Origin: Allorhodopirellula solitaria
GTDB lineage: Bacteria; Planctomycetota; Planctomycetia; Pirellulales; Pirellulaceae
NCBI RefSeq assembly: GCF_007859855.1
Contig: NZ_SJPK01000007.1
Span: 93,077 to 148,540, forward strand
Direction: 5' to 3'
Length of the DNA stretch: 55,464 nt
Shown one piece after another: positions 18,329-27,595 of the stretch (the stretch's first letter is position 1; each line of letters opens with the position of its first letter). The position numbers and the translations under genes were made by a program. A model generated the notes under the pieces. The model made no database searches and was not told the DNA's origin. It saw only the letters and a list, made by a program, of their open reading frames with translations.

Positions 18329-21328
18329 TCAATGCCGCCTGAACGCGAGGGGCTCTCCCTCAACGAGCAGCCAGCTCGTATCGATAGCGGTTTTCGGCCA
18401 GCTCTGCTGAGTCTGATTAGGCCAGGTCACGGTGATATCACATGGATCGCTCGCGTGGCCCAGCCCGATTCGCAGCAATCGCTCGTTGCTGCAAAGGTAT
18501 CCATCACCCGCAGTGAGCGTACTGTGCCATCGCTTCGCCCCACAACTCACTTCGACGACGGCGCCAATCGCATCACGCGCCGAACGAGTTCCGACCAACT
18601 GCAACTCGATCCAACTCCCTGCTTGCTTCGTCCGGTTAATCAACAGGGCGACCGGTTCAGTTTGATGGGTCACAGCGATATCCGTTTGGTGATCTCGATT
18701 GGCGTCGATCGACCATAAAGCGCGTCCAACATGGGGCATCGCTAGGTATTCACCGCCGACCTCGCACGATTCGAATCGTCCGCTTTCACCAAGTCGAAAA
18801 ATCTGCATGGGATGTGCGTAGATCGATTTCTCGCCTTGGCGGGAAAACATATCGACGTGCCCGTTGGCAAGTATCAGCTCCAATTGACCGTCATTATCCA
18901 AGTCGATCGCTTCGGTGCCGAACCCGACCAGGGGGACAGTGCTACGGACGAGGTTATACGCCGCCGTGCGATCCTGCCATTGGCCCGGGCTACGTTGCTC
19001 GTAGAGTGTGTTGTACTCACGGTCAAAATTCGTAACATAGCAATCGATGTCTCCATCTCGATCGAGGTCACCGGTGGCGATGCCCATGGACCCCTGTGCA
19101 ATCGACCGGTCATCGCCTGCCAAGCCAACTGCGATCGCGCATTCATTCAACGAGAACGTCTTCTCGTCATCAACTCGCTGCCAGTAGTGGTTCTCGGTCA
19201 TGTCGTTGGCAATCAACACATCGGCGCCCGCATTCTCATCGAGCGCGCCAACGACAATACCGAGCCCACGACCGGGCACCGATGGTTCCGCCGCCCACGA
19301 CTCGGTGGAGTCGACGACGGCTCCATCGACTTGCATCTGATAAAAATTGTCTTGTTGTGCGGGAAACTTCATCGGCGAGCAAGAACGAAATACATCGGAA
19401 TCAGCCATCGGACAGGTCTGAATCGCGGGTTCGAGCCCGGCACAGTAGTTCAGGACGACGATGTCGGACAGTCCATCATTGTCGAGGTCGGCGATTGCCC
19501 CACTGGTCGACCAAGTCGCGGACTTCATCGTGGCAGGCAATTGAGAACTTGCGTCGGCAAATGTTCCGTCGCCTTGATTGACCCATAGTGAATTGGCACC
19601 GTAGTTCAGAACGAGGAGGTCGGGAAACCCATCCTGATTCACGTCGCCGACCGCAACGCCTTGACCGAACCCAGGATCGCCGGTACCCGAATCCACCGTC
19701 ACGTTTTCGAATGTTCCATCAATATTTCGAAAGAGAGCGTTGGGGGGAGAGTCTTTTCGCGGCGGCGTTCCGCCCGCCGTGGTCAAATAGACGTCGCTCC
19801 AGCCATCGAGGTCAAAATCGAGTGTTCCGCCGCCGCAACCAAGTGTCTCGTGCAGCATGATGCCCGGAACGTCAAGGTCGTCGGCAGTCGATCCCGTAAA
19901 ATTCAGGTTCCGCAGTGACGCCTCGTTGACTAAGAACATGTCTTCGCCTTTTTCTCGATCGCCGTTGGCAGTGTGAAGTTCTCGCTGCTGATTCGATGGA
20001 CCATTCGCTCCAATCGCAGGTAGCGGCAAATACGAGAGATCGACACTCAATTCGGGATGATTCTCTGTCATCTGCCATCGCGTACCGGGGCGTAGCTGGG
20101 AGACGATTTCCTGACGAACCGCTCCGACGTCGACCGCATCATCTTCAGGCAGGGTCGTCGCGACTGCCGCCCATGCCTCGGCTTCCCACAACCGTCCTAG
20201 ACCGAGAAGCACCTCTGCGATGTCGGTCGCAATTTCACGGGAGACCTCTCCGGTTCGTTCAAAGCGGTTTCTGAGCTGATCGAATTTGCTCAGCATCGCG
20301 GCGCGTTCTGCGACGGCGGTGATCGCGTGGGGCGGAAGTTGGCTCCCGGACTGTTCAAGCAATCGCATTGCCGCACTCAATTTGGTCCAGGCTTCGGTCG
20401 CGTCATTGTCTGCTCTCGCCGCTTCCCAATACGCGCGAGCGGTCTCGGCAGGGCCCTTCTGTGATCTTGCCCAGTCACCGATCGCCAACCAATAGTCCGC
20501 CTCCTCGTCGAGTCCTGGGACGCGTGTCTCCGAGGATCGCCGAAGCTCATCGAACTGGCCCGATGAAGAGAATGCCCGAGCAAGCAATGCGTGAGCGGGC
20601 ACATCGGTGGGATGCGACTGTACAATCTCTTTCAGCAGTTCAATGCTCTTGTCATAGTCCCCGGCGTCAAAATCAATTCGTGCTGTACCGATCATGGGTC
20701 GCCGGTCGTCGGGATTCCGCGACAACACTTCCTTGAGCGGTTCTGGATCGAGTGAGCGACGGGCGTTTCCTCCGAGAGACTTGAGCAACTCGAGATCGAA
20801 CTGCCGTTGCTGGACCAATCGCCGGCCATGGGGAAGGCTCGCAGTTCGATTCTCAGTACCCACGTAGAGGTCGTACAAAGTTCGCTGGCTAGCGTAATCT
20901 TTTGGATTAGCCCTTACCGCCTCCTCTAAAAAATCCAGTCCGTCGAAGAGGCGGCCTGCGGAGACCAGCGCCACCATCGCCTGCTCCACCCGATGCGGAT
21001 CATGGAACGTTTCAGCACGGCAAGCCTGAATCAGAAAATCCGCTGCGCGTGATGGCTTCTCGACGATGTGAGCAAGTTTCGCCAAATTGACCAAAGTCTC
21101 GACGTCGTCAGCATGTTTTTTGGCAACGGCGTCACTATAATCCCAAGCCCGCTGCATCTCTCCGGCATCGACTGCTTTCGCCATCGTTCTCATCGGTGCC
21201 GGATCCGTTGCCGGATCGGGCCATCGTGAGAAAGTATCGCCACACCCCATCAACAAAACACAGCCAGTCAGGGCAACGCACCAACGCCATGCTCCATTTA
21301 TCGGAGAGAGAGGATCGAATCGATTCAC
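18329..21328 (-). CDS. TPR + FG-GAP/VCBS + ASPIC-UnbV lipoprotein
   Basis: The ~999-residue protein starts at GTG 21328, with GGAAG 6 bp upstream; a TTG at 21352 would add eight residues. It has a signal peptide with lipobox LMGC, then TPR-like helices for about 380 residues (ANPKDYASQRTLYDLYVG, HPTDVPAHALLARAFSS). Integrin-type FG-GAP/VCBS propeller repeats follow with Dx(D/N)xDG calcium loops (DFDLDGWSD, DVNQDGFPD, DLDNDGLSD, DLDRDGDID, DANRDHQTD). A C-terminal ASPIC/UnbV domain (GSWIELQLVGTRSARDAIGA to GLGHASDPCDITVTWPN) completes it. It is outer-membrane or surface located by inference. The divergent partner at 21542 has related propeller repeats, suggesting a shared function. Confidence 0.9.
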   Translation of the reverse strand: MNRFDPLSPINGAWRWCVALTGCVLLMGCGDTFSRWPDPATDPAPMRTMAKAVDAGEMQRAWDYSDAVAKKHADDVETLVNLAKLAHIVEKPSRAADFLIQACRAETFHDPHRVEQAMVALVSAGRLFDGLDFLEEAVRANPKDYASQRTLYDLYVGTENRTASLPHGRRLVQQRQFDLELLKSLGGNARRSLDPEPLKEVLSRNPDDRRPMIGTARIDFDAGDYDKSIELLKEIVQSHPTDVPAHALLARAFSSSGQFDELRRSSETRVPGLDEEADYWLAIGDWARSQKGPAETARAYWEAARADNDATEAWTKLSAAMRLLEQSGSQLPPHAITAVAERAAMLSKFDQLRNRFERTGEVSREIATDIAEVLLGLGRLWEAEAWAAVATTLPEDDAVDVGAVRQEIVSQLRPGTRWQMTENHPELSVDLSYLPLPAIGANGPSNQQRELHTANGDREKGEDMFLVNEASLRNLNFTGSTADDLDVPGIMLHETLGCGGGTLDFDLDGWSDVYLTTAGGTPPRKDSPPNALFRNIDGTFENVTVDSGTGDPGFGQGVAVGDVNQDGFPDLLVLNYGANSLWVNQGDGTFADASSQLPATMKSATWSTSGAIADLDNDGLSDIVVLNYCAGLEPAIQTCPMADSDVFRSCSPMKFPAQQDNFYQMQVDGAVVDSTESWAAEPSVPGRGLGIVVGALDENAGADVLIANDMTENHYWQRVDDEKTFSLNECAIAVGLAGDDRSIAQGSMGIATGDLDRDGDIDCYVTNFDREYNTLYEQRSPGQWQDRTAAYNLVRSTVPLVGFGTEAIDLDNDGQLELILANGHVDMFSRQGEKSIYAHPMQIFRLGESGRFESCEVGGEYLAMPHVGRALWSIDANRDHQTDIAVTHQTEPVALLINRTKQAGSWIELQLVGTRSARDAIGAVVEVSCGAKRWHSTLTAGDGYLCSNERLLRIGLGHASDPCDITVTWPNQTQQSWPKTAIDTSWLLVEGEPLAFRRH

Positions 21329-21541
21329 AAAACACTTCCATAGGGTCTGCAACGGGAAGGCCTTGACCCGCCATCGGATGGATCGCTAGCTCGCGGACCC
21401 AGCGATTCTCCATTCTTCAAGGCAACAGAAGCTATGATAACATGATCCTACGAGGCTTCGATGGATCGGCCATAACATTCCCAGCTCGATCTGACTCCTG
21501 GCCTGAATCCGCCTCCACCGTGTTCTTTTTTCAAAGCTCGA

Positions 21542-23179
21542 ATGCTCCGCATCCTGTTTTTCCAAACCCTGTTGTTTCTAGGGGCATGCGCATGCTCAGT
21601 CGGTTGTCGGGAATCATCCGATTCTCCGAGTCAACCGCAGCCAAGACCGTCGCCGCCGTCGTTCGATCGGAACGCCTCTGAGATCGATGAAGGTGCGACC
21701 GATCCAATTGCCGACGATCTACGCAAAGCCAAGCTGATCAACCGCATGCGACCGCAGGTTGAAAAATTTTGTGGTGGATGCCACGTGACACCACCTCCGC
21801 AAGACTCCACTGCAGCGGAGTGGGTCGCACAAGTGGATCAGATGTTTATGTTTTATCACTCCTCCGGGCGAACCGACCTCCCACTCCCCGATCGCAACGC
21901 GGTGCTGGAGTTCTTCCAAGTCCAAGCCGCTGAGCACCCAACTCTAACAGCTGGAATTGAGAGCTACCCACCATCACCCGTTGCGTTCGACCACGTGAAC
22001 GTCACCGGTGCTGGTCATCGTCCACCGGGCGTCACGAATATTCAGTGGCTGGACCTGGGTCTGCGAGACTCGCCCGCATTGGTTTACTGTGATATTGGGA
22101 CCGGTACTGTCATGGCGCATTGGCCCGGCGACCCCGATCAGCCCACTGTGCGGCTCGGAACTGTTTTTCAACCGGTGCATGTCGAGGCCTGTGATCTCGA
22201 TCAAGACGGCAATCAGGACTTGATCATCGCTGACATCGGAGAATTCAATGCCAATGATAGTGATCTCGGGCAAGTCGTATGGTTGCGCCGGCGTGCCCCA
22301 ACTGACGAAAGTGATTTGGACGCTCATTTCGACAAAACGGTCCTGCTCGATGGGCTGAGCCGGGTCGCTGACGTACGCCCGGGGGATTTTGACAACGACG
22401 GTGACATCGACTTACTGGTTGCCGAGTTTGGGTGGCGGCAAACAGGGAGAATCTTCCTGATGGTCAATGAAGGCTCCGCCAATCCCGGCGTCCCTCAGTT
22501 TTCAATCCGTGAAATTGACGATCGGCATGGTCCCATTCAAGTCCCAACCCTTGATTTCAATCGCGATGGGCACCTGGACTTCATTGCATTAATCGGCCAA
22601 GAACATGAATGCGTAGAGGTCTTTCTCAACGATGGAAAGGGTTCCTTCACACCCGAGCGACTGTGGACAGCCTCGAATCCGGGCTACGGATCCAGCGGGA
22701 TCGAATTGGTCGATCTCGATGGTGACGGAGACACTGACATCCTGTATACCAACGGCGACTCATTCGACCGTGGAGCCAAGCCGCACCACAGTGTCCAGTG
22801 GCTTGAAAATACAGGAACGCTTCCGTTTGAACACCATTTACTCTGCTCCATGCCCGGTGCCATGGTTGCCAAAGCTGGTGATTTTGATGGCGACGGTGAC
22901 CTCGATGTGATCGCAGCGGCTCTGCTGGTCGGCGACGACCTCGAAGAGGTCAATTCGGTCGATTCCTCATCGATCGCCCTACTCATTCAAGACGCTCCGG
23001 GACACTTTCAGCCAACCCAGGTTGAATCTAAATCGCACCAGCACCTGACACTCGAAGTCGGCGACTTCAATCGCGATGGAAAAGTGGATGCTGCGGTCGG
23101 CAACTTCGTCCGCCATGGCCCCAGTCAATCCGCGACTCCCGATCTCATTTTGCTCGTCAATGAGGCTGAGGACGAGTGA
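21542..23179 (+). CDS. FG-GAP repeat lipoprotein with a CxxCH haem-type motif
   Basis: The 545-residue protein has a signal peptide with lipobox SVGC and a Pro/Ser linker. A segment with CGGCH (in VEKFCGGCHVTPPPQ) resembles a cytochrome c haem site. Six or more FG-GAP/VCBS loops follow (DLDQDGNQD, DFDNDGDID, DFNRDGHLD, DLDGDGDTD, DFDGDGDLD, DFNRDGKVD). It may be an extracytoplasmic propeller with one haem c; whether haem is attached is inference, since only one CxxCH and no clear distal Met were identified. It is divergent from the UnbV protein, across 213 bp that must hold both promoters. Confidence 0.88.
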   Translation: MLRILFFQTLLFLGACACSVGCRESSDSPSQPQPRPSPPSFDRNASEIDEGATDPIADDLRKAKLINRMRPQVEKFCGGCHVTPPPQDSTAAEWVAQVDQMFMFYHSSGRTDLPLPDRNAVLEFFQVQAAEHPTLTAGIESYPPSPVAFDHVNVTGAGHRPPGVTNIQWLDLGLRDSPALVYCDIGTGTVMAHWPGDPDQPTVRLGTVFQPVHVEACDLDQDGNQDLIIADIGEFNANDSDLGQVVWLRRRAPTDESDLDAHFDKTVLLDGLSRVADVRPGDFDNDGDIDLLVAEFGWRQTGRIFLMVNEGSANPGVPQFSIREIDDRHGPIQVPTLDFNRDGHLDFIALIGQEHECVEVFLNDGKGSFTPERLWTASNPGYGSSGIELVDLDGDGDTDILYTNGDSFDRGAKPHHSVQWLENTGTLPFEHHLLCSMPGAMVAKAGDFDGDGDLDVIAAALLVGDDLEEVNSVDSSSIALLIQDAPGHFQPTQVESKSHQHLTLEVGDFNRDGKVDAAVGNFVRHGPSQSATPDLILLVNEAEDE

Positions 23180-23262
23180 TTTTACATGGCACTGATCGCC
23201 GAAGGACCGTGACCGTTCAGCGACCGTAATCTCTCCGCCGATCTGCGGCCGTTGGCGCTCGT

Positions 23263-24486
23263 TCAGACGGCTGCCGAACTTGCTGCACGGTTTTGGCTGC
23301 GAAACTCTCTTGGGGTGAGTCCGATTTGTTTGCGGAACGTCCGGCAGAGATTGTGCGGAGTTTGGAAACCGGTGATCCGAGCGATCGCTGCGATCTTCTC
23401 GTCGCTCTCGCCCAGCATCGCCTTGGCTCTGGTTAGTCGAATGTGACGGAGTTCTTCCATCGGAGGGCGTATCGAGTGTTCGCGAAAAGCGCGTTCGAGC
23501 CCACTACGCGACATCGCGACATGCTTGACCACATCGGCCATCCCGATCGGGCGGCTGAAGTTGTCGTGGATGAACCTGAGCGCAGCGACAACCTGGGGAT
23601 GCTCCACCGCGAGACTGTCGGTGCTGCGGCGTTCGACGATTTTTCCCGGCGGTATGTAGAGTGGGTTAGCGGGCGGAGACTCGCCCTGCATCAGCCGTTC
23701 GAGCAACGCCGCGCCTTCGTACCCAACGAGTCGCGAGTTGTCTTCGATGCTGGACAGGGGCACTCGCAGGCATTCACAGATCGCTTCGGAATTACCTACC
23801 CCCAGCACAGCAATTTGGTCCGGGACGAGCAGCCCCAGTTCGAGGCAGGCGTCGATGACCATGACAGCTTCGACGTCGCGAGAGGCAAAGACCGCCAGCG
23901 GTGTCTTGAGTCGGCTCAGCCGCTGCTTCATCCAACGACGTCGTTGTTCGGGTGTGTCTGGTCGACCGCTGCCTTCTTTGCCCCACGAGAGGATCTCGCA
24001 TTCGAATCCCGCTTCGACCACCCGAGCTCGGAAGTGATCACGGCGTCTCTGGCTGGCTCCGAGTTCCCAGCGATGGACGAATGCGAAGTGACGATATCCG
24101 CGATCCAAAAAGAAGTCCGCTGCAGCATGACCGACGGCGGCGTTGTCGATCGTGACCCGCGGCAGTCGAATCTGGGGACGGCTTTCGGCAAGGTCGACAA
24201 TCGGCACATCGAACCGCCGCAGGCGACGCCAAATCTCTTGCGGGGCGCCCAAATGCGTCAACACCCCATCGCCGCTCCAGCTTCGTGGAATCGGGTCCTC
24301 CAGATCAGCGGGAATGTGCCAACGATGATCTCGACCAAATTTCGCCACACCACGATGAATCTCAGCATTATAAACATTCAACGCCAACAACACGTTCCGC
24401 TCGTCGAGCAGCACCGGATCGGCAGATCGTCCACGACCGGTCGTGCACGGGAGATTTGTCCTGGCCACGAGATTCTCAAAATTCAA
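23263..24486 (-). CDS. XylR-like transcriptional regulator (periplasmic-binding sensor + AraC HTH)
   Basis: The 407-residue protein has an N-terminal LacI/GalR-type ligand-binding region (LALNVYNAEIHRGVAKFG, VTIDNAAVGHAAADFFLDRGYRHFAFVH, VAVLGVGNSEAICECLRVPLSSIEDN). The C-terminal AraC double HTH reads IGMADVVKHVAMSRSGLERAFRE then IAAIARITGFQTPHNLCRTFRKQIGLTPREF. This is the XylR architecture, with a sugar sensed in the cytoplasm. The frame can start at TTG 24486 or at downstream GTG codons, and no ATG is available, so the start is uncertain. It is divergent from the sulfatase across 136 bp and is the likely local regulator of the sialic-acid/sulfatase cluster; the inducer (perhaps Neu5Ac or ManNAc) is inferred from context. 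Confidence 0.88.
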   Translation of the reverse strand: MNFENLVARTNLPCTTGRGRSADPVLLDERNVLLALNVYNAEIHRGVAKFGRDHRWHIPADLEDPIPRSWSGDGVLTHLGAPQEIWRRLRRFDVPIVDLAESRPQIRLPRVTIDNAAVGHAAADFFLDRGYRHFAFVHRWELGASQRRRDHFRARVVEAGFECEILSWGKEGSGRPDTPEQRRRWMKQRLSRLKTPLAVFASRDVEAVMVIDACLELGLLVPDQIAVLGVGNSEAICECLRVPLSSIEDNSRLVGYEGAALLERLMQGESPPANPLYIPPGKIVERRSTDSLAVEHPQVVAALRFIHDNFSRPIGMADVVKHVAMSRSGLERAFREHSIRPPMEELRHIRLTRAKAMLGESDEKIAAIARITGFQTPHNLCRTFRKQIGLTPREFRSQNRAASSAAV

Positions 24487-24622
24487 AGCAGGGTGTGAAA
24501 AACAAGCAGCGACGCGGTAGCGAAAGTGCCAACTCTTTTGTTCATAATGTCAATAGTCGCTACATCGTAGTTCACTATAATCGAGACACATCAGAATCAC
24601 CAACGCCTTCGAGGGAGAAGCC
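24487..24622 (+). promoter_or_regulatory. Divergent control region of the sialic-acid/sulfatase cluster
   Basis: This 136-bp AT-richer stretch lies between the divergent regulator and the first sulfatase. TATAAT at 24576-24581 is a plausible -10 box, 41 bp before the sulfatase ATG, without a convincing -35, as expected for an activator-dependent promoter. Partly similar GTAGC/GTCGCTAC motifs at about 24511 and 24557 could be regulator half-sites. GAGGGAG just before the ATG is the ribosome site. Confidence 0.4.
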
Positions 24623-26086
24623 ATGACAGGGGATTGCAGCAGCTTCATTGGGTTCGGCAATGTCATCGCCGGTCTCCTAGGCATCGCTGCCCTGTTGCTG
24701 CCTGTCACGGTGCCTGCCGCCGAGGACGCCGCTCCAGATATTTTGTTCATCGTCGTTGACGACTTGAACGACTGGAATTCGCTACTCGATCCGAATTCTC
24801 TTATCCAAACGCCGAACCTCGAGCGTTTGGCACAGCGCGGCATGTTGTTCACGCAGGCGTACTGCGCATCTCCGGCCTGCAATCCGTCGCGAGCTGCCAC
24901 GATGACGGGTCTGCGACCATCAACGACAGGCGTCTATGGCAACAAGAGTGATTGGCGCCGGGCGGTGCCCAATCGCAAGACGATCATGCAGCAGTTCATG
25001 GCGGCTGGCTATGACGTTCGCGGAGCCGGCAAGATTTTCCACCATCACTATGACGGAGCGTTTCATGATCCAGACTCGTTCCACGACTTCCAGGCCATGC
25101 GTCGGCAGCGCTATCCAGCGACGAAACTCAACGGAGCCCCGAACTACGGTTCTCGCAATACCGATTGGGGAAAGTGGCCGCTGCTGGAGAGTGACGCCAT
25201 CGATTTTCATACGGCCGACTACTGCGTCAAAGCACTGCGCGATCCGGTTGGTGACCAACCGTTGTTTTTGGCATGCGGTATCTATAAACCTCACTCACCG
25301 TTCTTTGCTCCCGCGTTCTATCACGAGGCCTATCGTGATCTCGAGCTGCCGATCCGTAAGTCAGACGACTGGGATGACCTGCCAGCCGGCGCAACGGAAC
25401 TAATGCGGAACAAGAAATGGTTTTGGGAAGGCATGATGGAGGTCGAGCAAAATCATGTGGGTTCCTATCGCGACTTCATTCGGGCTTATGCCGCCTGCGT
25501 CAGTTTTGCCGATGCCCAGATCGGTCGCGTCCTCGATGCACTCGACGCCAGTCCGCGGCGTGACAACACCATCATCGTGCTGTGGTCAGATCATGGGTTC
25601 CATCTCGGCGAGAAGGACCATATTGAGAAGTTCGCCCTCTGGGAGAAGAGCACTCATATCCCCTTCCTCATCGCTGTGCCAGGCGTGACGCAACCGGGCA
25701 GCCGTTGTGATCGTCCGGTCGACATGACAGCGGTCTATCCCACTCTGCTTGAACTGGCCGGGTTGTCCGCCGACGGATCATGCGATGGAGCAAGCTTGGT
25801 GCCGCTGCTGCGTGATCCGATGGCAGCTTGGAACCGTCCCGCCGTAATGACCTACCTACGGGGCAACCACGCAGTTCGAAGTGATCGGTGGCGATACATT
25901 CGGTACGCCGATGGCAGCGAAGAACTCTATGATCACGAAGTCGACCCGAACGAGTGGAACAACCTCGCGGGCGACAGACAGTATGCCGATGTGATTGCGA
26001 GTCACCGCCAGTGGTTGCCGAAAGCGGACGCGAAGCAAGTTCCTAACTTAAAAAAACCCGTCTCCCCAGTGGAGACGAGTCAATGA
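24623..26086 (+). CDS. Secreted sulfatase, iduronate-2-sulfatase-like
   Basis: The 487-residue protein has a signal peptide (about 1-33). The type I sulfatase core has DILFIVVDDLNDW (metal site), the formylglycine signature C86-N-P-S-R90, and GAGKIFHHHYDGAF. KPHSPFFAP, DHGFHLGEKDHIEK and the C-terminal DGSEELYDHEVDPNEWNNLA are typical of the IDS-like S1_7 group. The Cys in the signature needs a formylglycine-generating enzyme. It is the first gene of the rightward cluster and ends 34 bp before the sialic-acid lyase. It probably desulfates a glycan outside the cytoplasm before sialidase action; the exact linkage cannot be told. Confidence 0.93.
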   Translation: MTGDCSSFIGFGNVIAGLLGIAALLLPVTVPAAEDAAPDILFIVVDDLNDWNSLLDPNSLIQTPNLERLAQRGMLFTQAYCASPACNPSRAATMTGLRPSTTGVYGNKSDWRRAVPNRKTIMQQFMAAGYDVRGAGKIFHHHYDGAFHDPDSFHDFQAMRRQRYPATKLNGAPNYGSRNTDWGKWPLLESDAIDFHTADYCVKALRDPVGDQPLFLACGIYKPHSPFFAPAFYHEAYRDLELPIRKSDDWDDLPAGATELMRNKKWFWEGMMEVEQNHVGSYRDFIRAYAACVSFADAQIGRVLDALDASPRRDNTIIVLWSDHGFHLGEKDHIEKFALWEKSTHIPFLIAVPGVTQPGSRCDRPVDMTAVYPTLLELAGLSADGSCDGASLVPLLRDPMAAWNRPAVMTYLRGNHAVRSDRWRYIRYADGSEELYDHEVDPNEWNNLAGDRQYADVIASHRQWLPKADAKQVPNLKKPVSPVETSQ

Positions 26087-26120
26087 CAATCGCCCAACCT
26101 AGACAGGATTCCAGTAGCAC

Positions 26121-27059
26121 ATGAACGCACAAAAAATCGATGGGCTCGTCGCTGCGACTTACACACCGCTCGGTGACGACGGCACGATCAACACGGCTGC
26201 GGTTGCCCCGATAACCAATCATCTCATTCAGAGCGGGGTCAGCGGCCTGTATGTGTGTGGCAGTACCGGAGAAGGCATGTCTTTGTCGAGCGATGAAAGA
26301 AAGACCATCGCAGCAGCGTATGTGCGTGCGGCCGCCGGCCGGGTTCCCGTCATCGTTCAGGTTGGCCACAACAGTCTCGCTGATGCGCGTTCGCTCGCCG
26401 AGCACGCCCAGCAGATCGGCGCAGACATGATCTCAGCGACTTGCCCGTCCTACTTTAAGGTAGGCACCGTGGCGGGAATGATTGACTGCATGTCGGAAGT
26501 CGCCCAGGGCGCTCCAGACCTACCGTTTTACTACTATCACATCCCCGCTTTGACCGGGTCGGCTCTGGATGTGGTGGATTTTCTCAAGATCGCCGGTGAT
26601 CGCATTGCCAATCTCGTGGGCCTGAAGTACACGGACACCAAGCTGCATGAGTTCCAGGAGTGCTTGGAACTCGACAACGGCCGCTTCGATGTGGTTTGGG
26701 GTTGCGACGAGATGCTGCTGGGGGCCTTGGCGACGGGAGCGAGGGGAGCGATTGGCAGTACCTATAACATCGCCGCGCCGTTGTATCAGCGGCTCATCAC
26801 CGCCTTTCGCGAGGGACACCTCACCGAGGCTCGACAATGGCAATCGATGTCGGTGAATATGATTCGCACGTTGAATCACTTTCCTTTCCACCCGGCAATG
26901 AAAGCCGTCTTGGGGATGCAAGGTTTTGACATGGGTGGCTGCCGACTGCCACAGGAAAGCCTCTCGGGCGAAGACATCTCAAGATTGCAAGCGGAGCTGG
27001 AAGCAATTGGTTTCTTCGAGTGGTCACAGACCGAGTCAGAAGCAGTCTCCACCGAGTGA
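26121..27059 (+). CDS. nanA: N-acetylneuraminate lyase (DapA/NanA family)
   Basis: This 312-residue class I aldolase has the family motifs GSTGEGMSLSSDERK, the Schiff-base lysine Lys169 in GLKYTD and the catalytic tyrosine of the YYYHIPALTG segment (Tyr139). That last segment is characteristic of N-acetylneuraminate lyases as opposed to dihydrodipicolinate synthases. It cleaves Neu5Ac to ManNAc and pyruvate in the cytoplasm. The length fits the family. Its place beside a sialidase and a kelch-type mutarotase/symporter supports the sialic-acid assignment. No nanK, nanE or nagA/B is found in this window, so later steps must be encoded elsewhere. Confidence 0.9.
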   Translation: MNAQKIDGLVAATYTPLGDDGTINTAAVAPITNHLIQSGVSGLYVCGSTGEGMSLSSDERKTIAAAYVRAAAGRVPVIVQVGHNSLADARSLAEHAQQIGADMISATCPSYFKVGTVAGMIDCMSEVAQGAPDLPFYYYHIPALTGSALDVVDFLKIAGDRIANLVGLKYTDTKLHEFQECLELDNGRFDVVWGCDEMLLGALATGARGAIGSTYNIAAPLYQRLITAFREGHLTEARQWQSMSVNMIRTLNHFPFHPAMKAVLGMQGFDMGGCRLPQESLSGEDISRLQAELEAIGFFEWSQTESEAVSTE

Positions 27060-27120
27060 GCCGTATGCTGCGGACGCGAGATCTATCAACGCGACCGCAC
27101 GAACACGACGAGAGCCTATC

Positions 27121-27203
27121 CGAAAAGGGGTCTGACCCTCTCCGGCGAGGCAGTTAACAAGCAAGTCAATTGACTCGCCTCGAAAGGGTCAGACCTCTTT
27201 TCG
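27121..27203. repeat. Extragenic palindrome (GGTCTGACCCT type)
   Basis: Outer arms CGAAAAGGGGTCTGACCCT (27121) and AGGGTCAGACCTCTTTTCG (27185-27203) pair, and inner arms GGCGAG/CTCGCC continue the stem. It may end the nanA transcript or split the cluster into two transcripts. Confidence 0.85.
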
Positions 27204-27341
27204 AACAGGCAGTAAAACGAGAGATAGGGTGAACCATGACGAGAGTATTTCCAATGCTTATGCCGGCCGCGGCTACCGATGCGAGGCCGAACCGATGCTT
27301 GGCCCGATTGCTAAGCAGGTCGGTTAGAGTTTTTCGGTGGA

Positions 27342-27570
27342 ATGAGCCGGCGGCGCTAGCCCAATGCCATCTACTTTGCCCCCGTTCGGGGCATCATCAC
27401 GATGGTAACCCGACGCGTCAGCGAGGAAAATGCAGTGTTTTACGTGGCGAACAAGTGATCCTCGCTGACGCGTCGGGTTACCAGGACCGCTTCGCGGTCG
27501 AAAGTAGATGGCATTGGGCTCTAGCCGCGGGGTCCCGCTTTCACTCGCGGCGAGCGCCGTCGGCTCATAA
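27342..27570. repeat. Nested palindromic repeat (NPTRQRG family) upstream of the sialidase
   Basis: The outer inverted arms share CCCAATGCCATCTACTTT (left, 27360-27377; reverse complement at 27500-27517). ATGAGCC-GCGGCGCT is also inverted at 27342-27357 versus 27553-27570. Nested inside is a perfect 23-bp inverted repeat starting GGTAACCCGACGCGTCAG (27404-27426 and 27460-27482) with a 33-nt loop. Together with 27121-27203 it fills most of the 536 bp between nanA and the sialidase. Confidence 0.9.
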
Positions 27571-27595
27571 GAGTTATGCGGAATCATTTCTCTCA

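Noticed and set aside
27236..27595. Upstream extension of the sialidase frame
   Set aside because: It translates nested palindromic repeats (including NPTRQRG) and precedes the hydrophobic leader, so it is not part of the protein.
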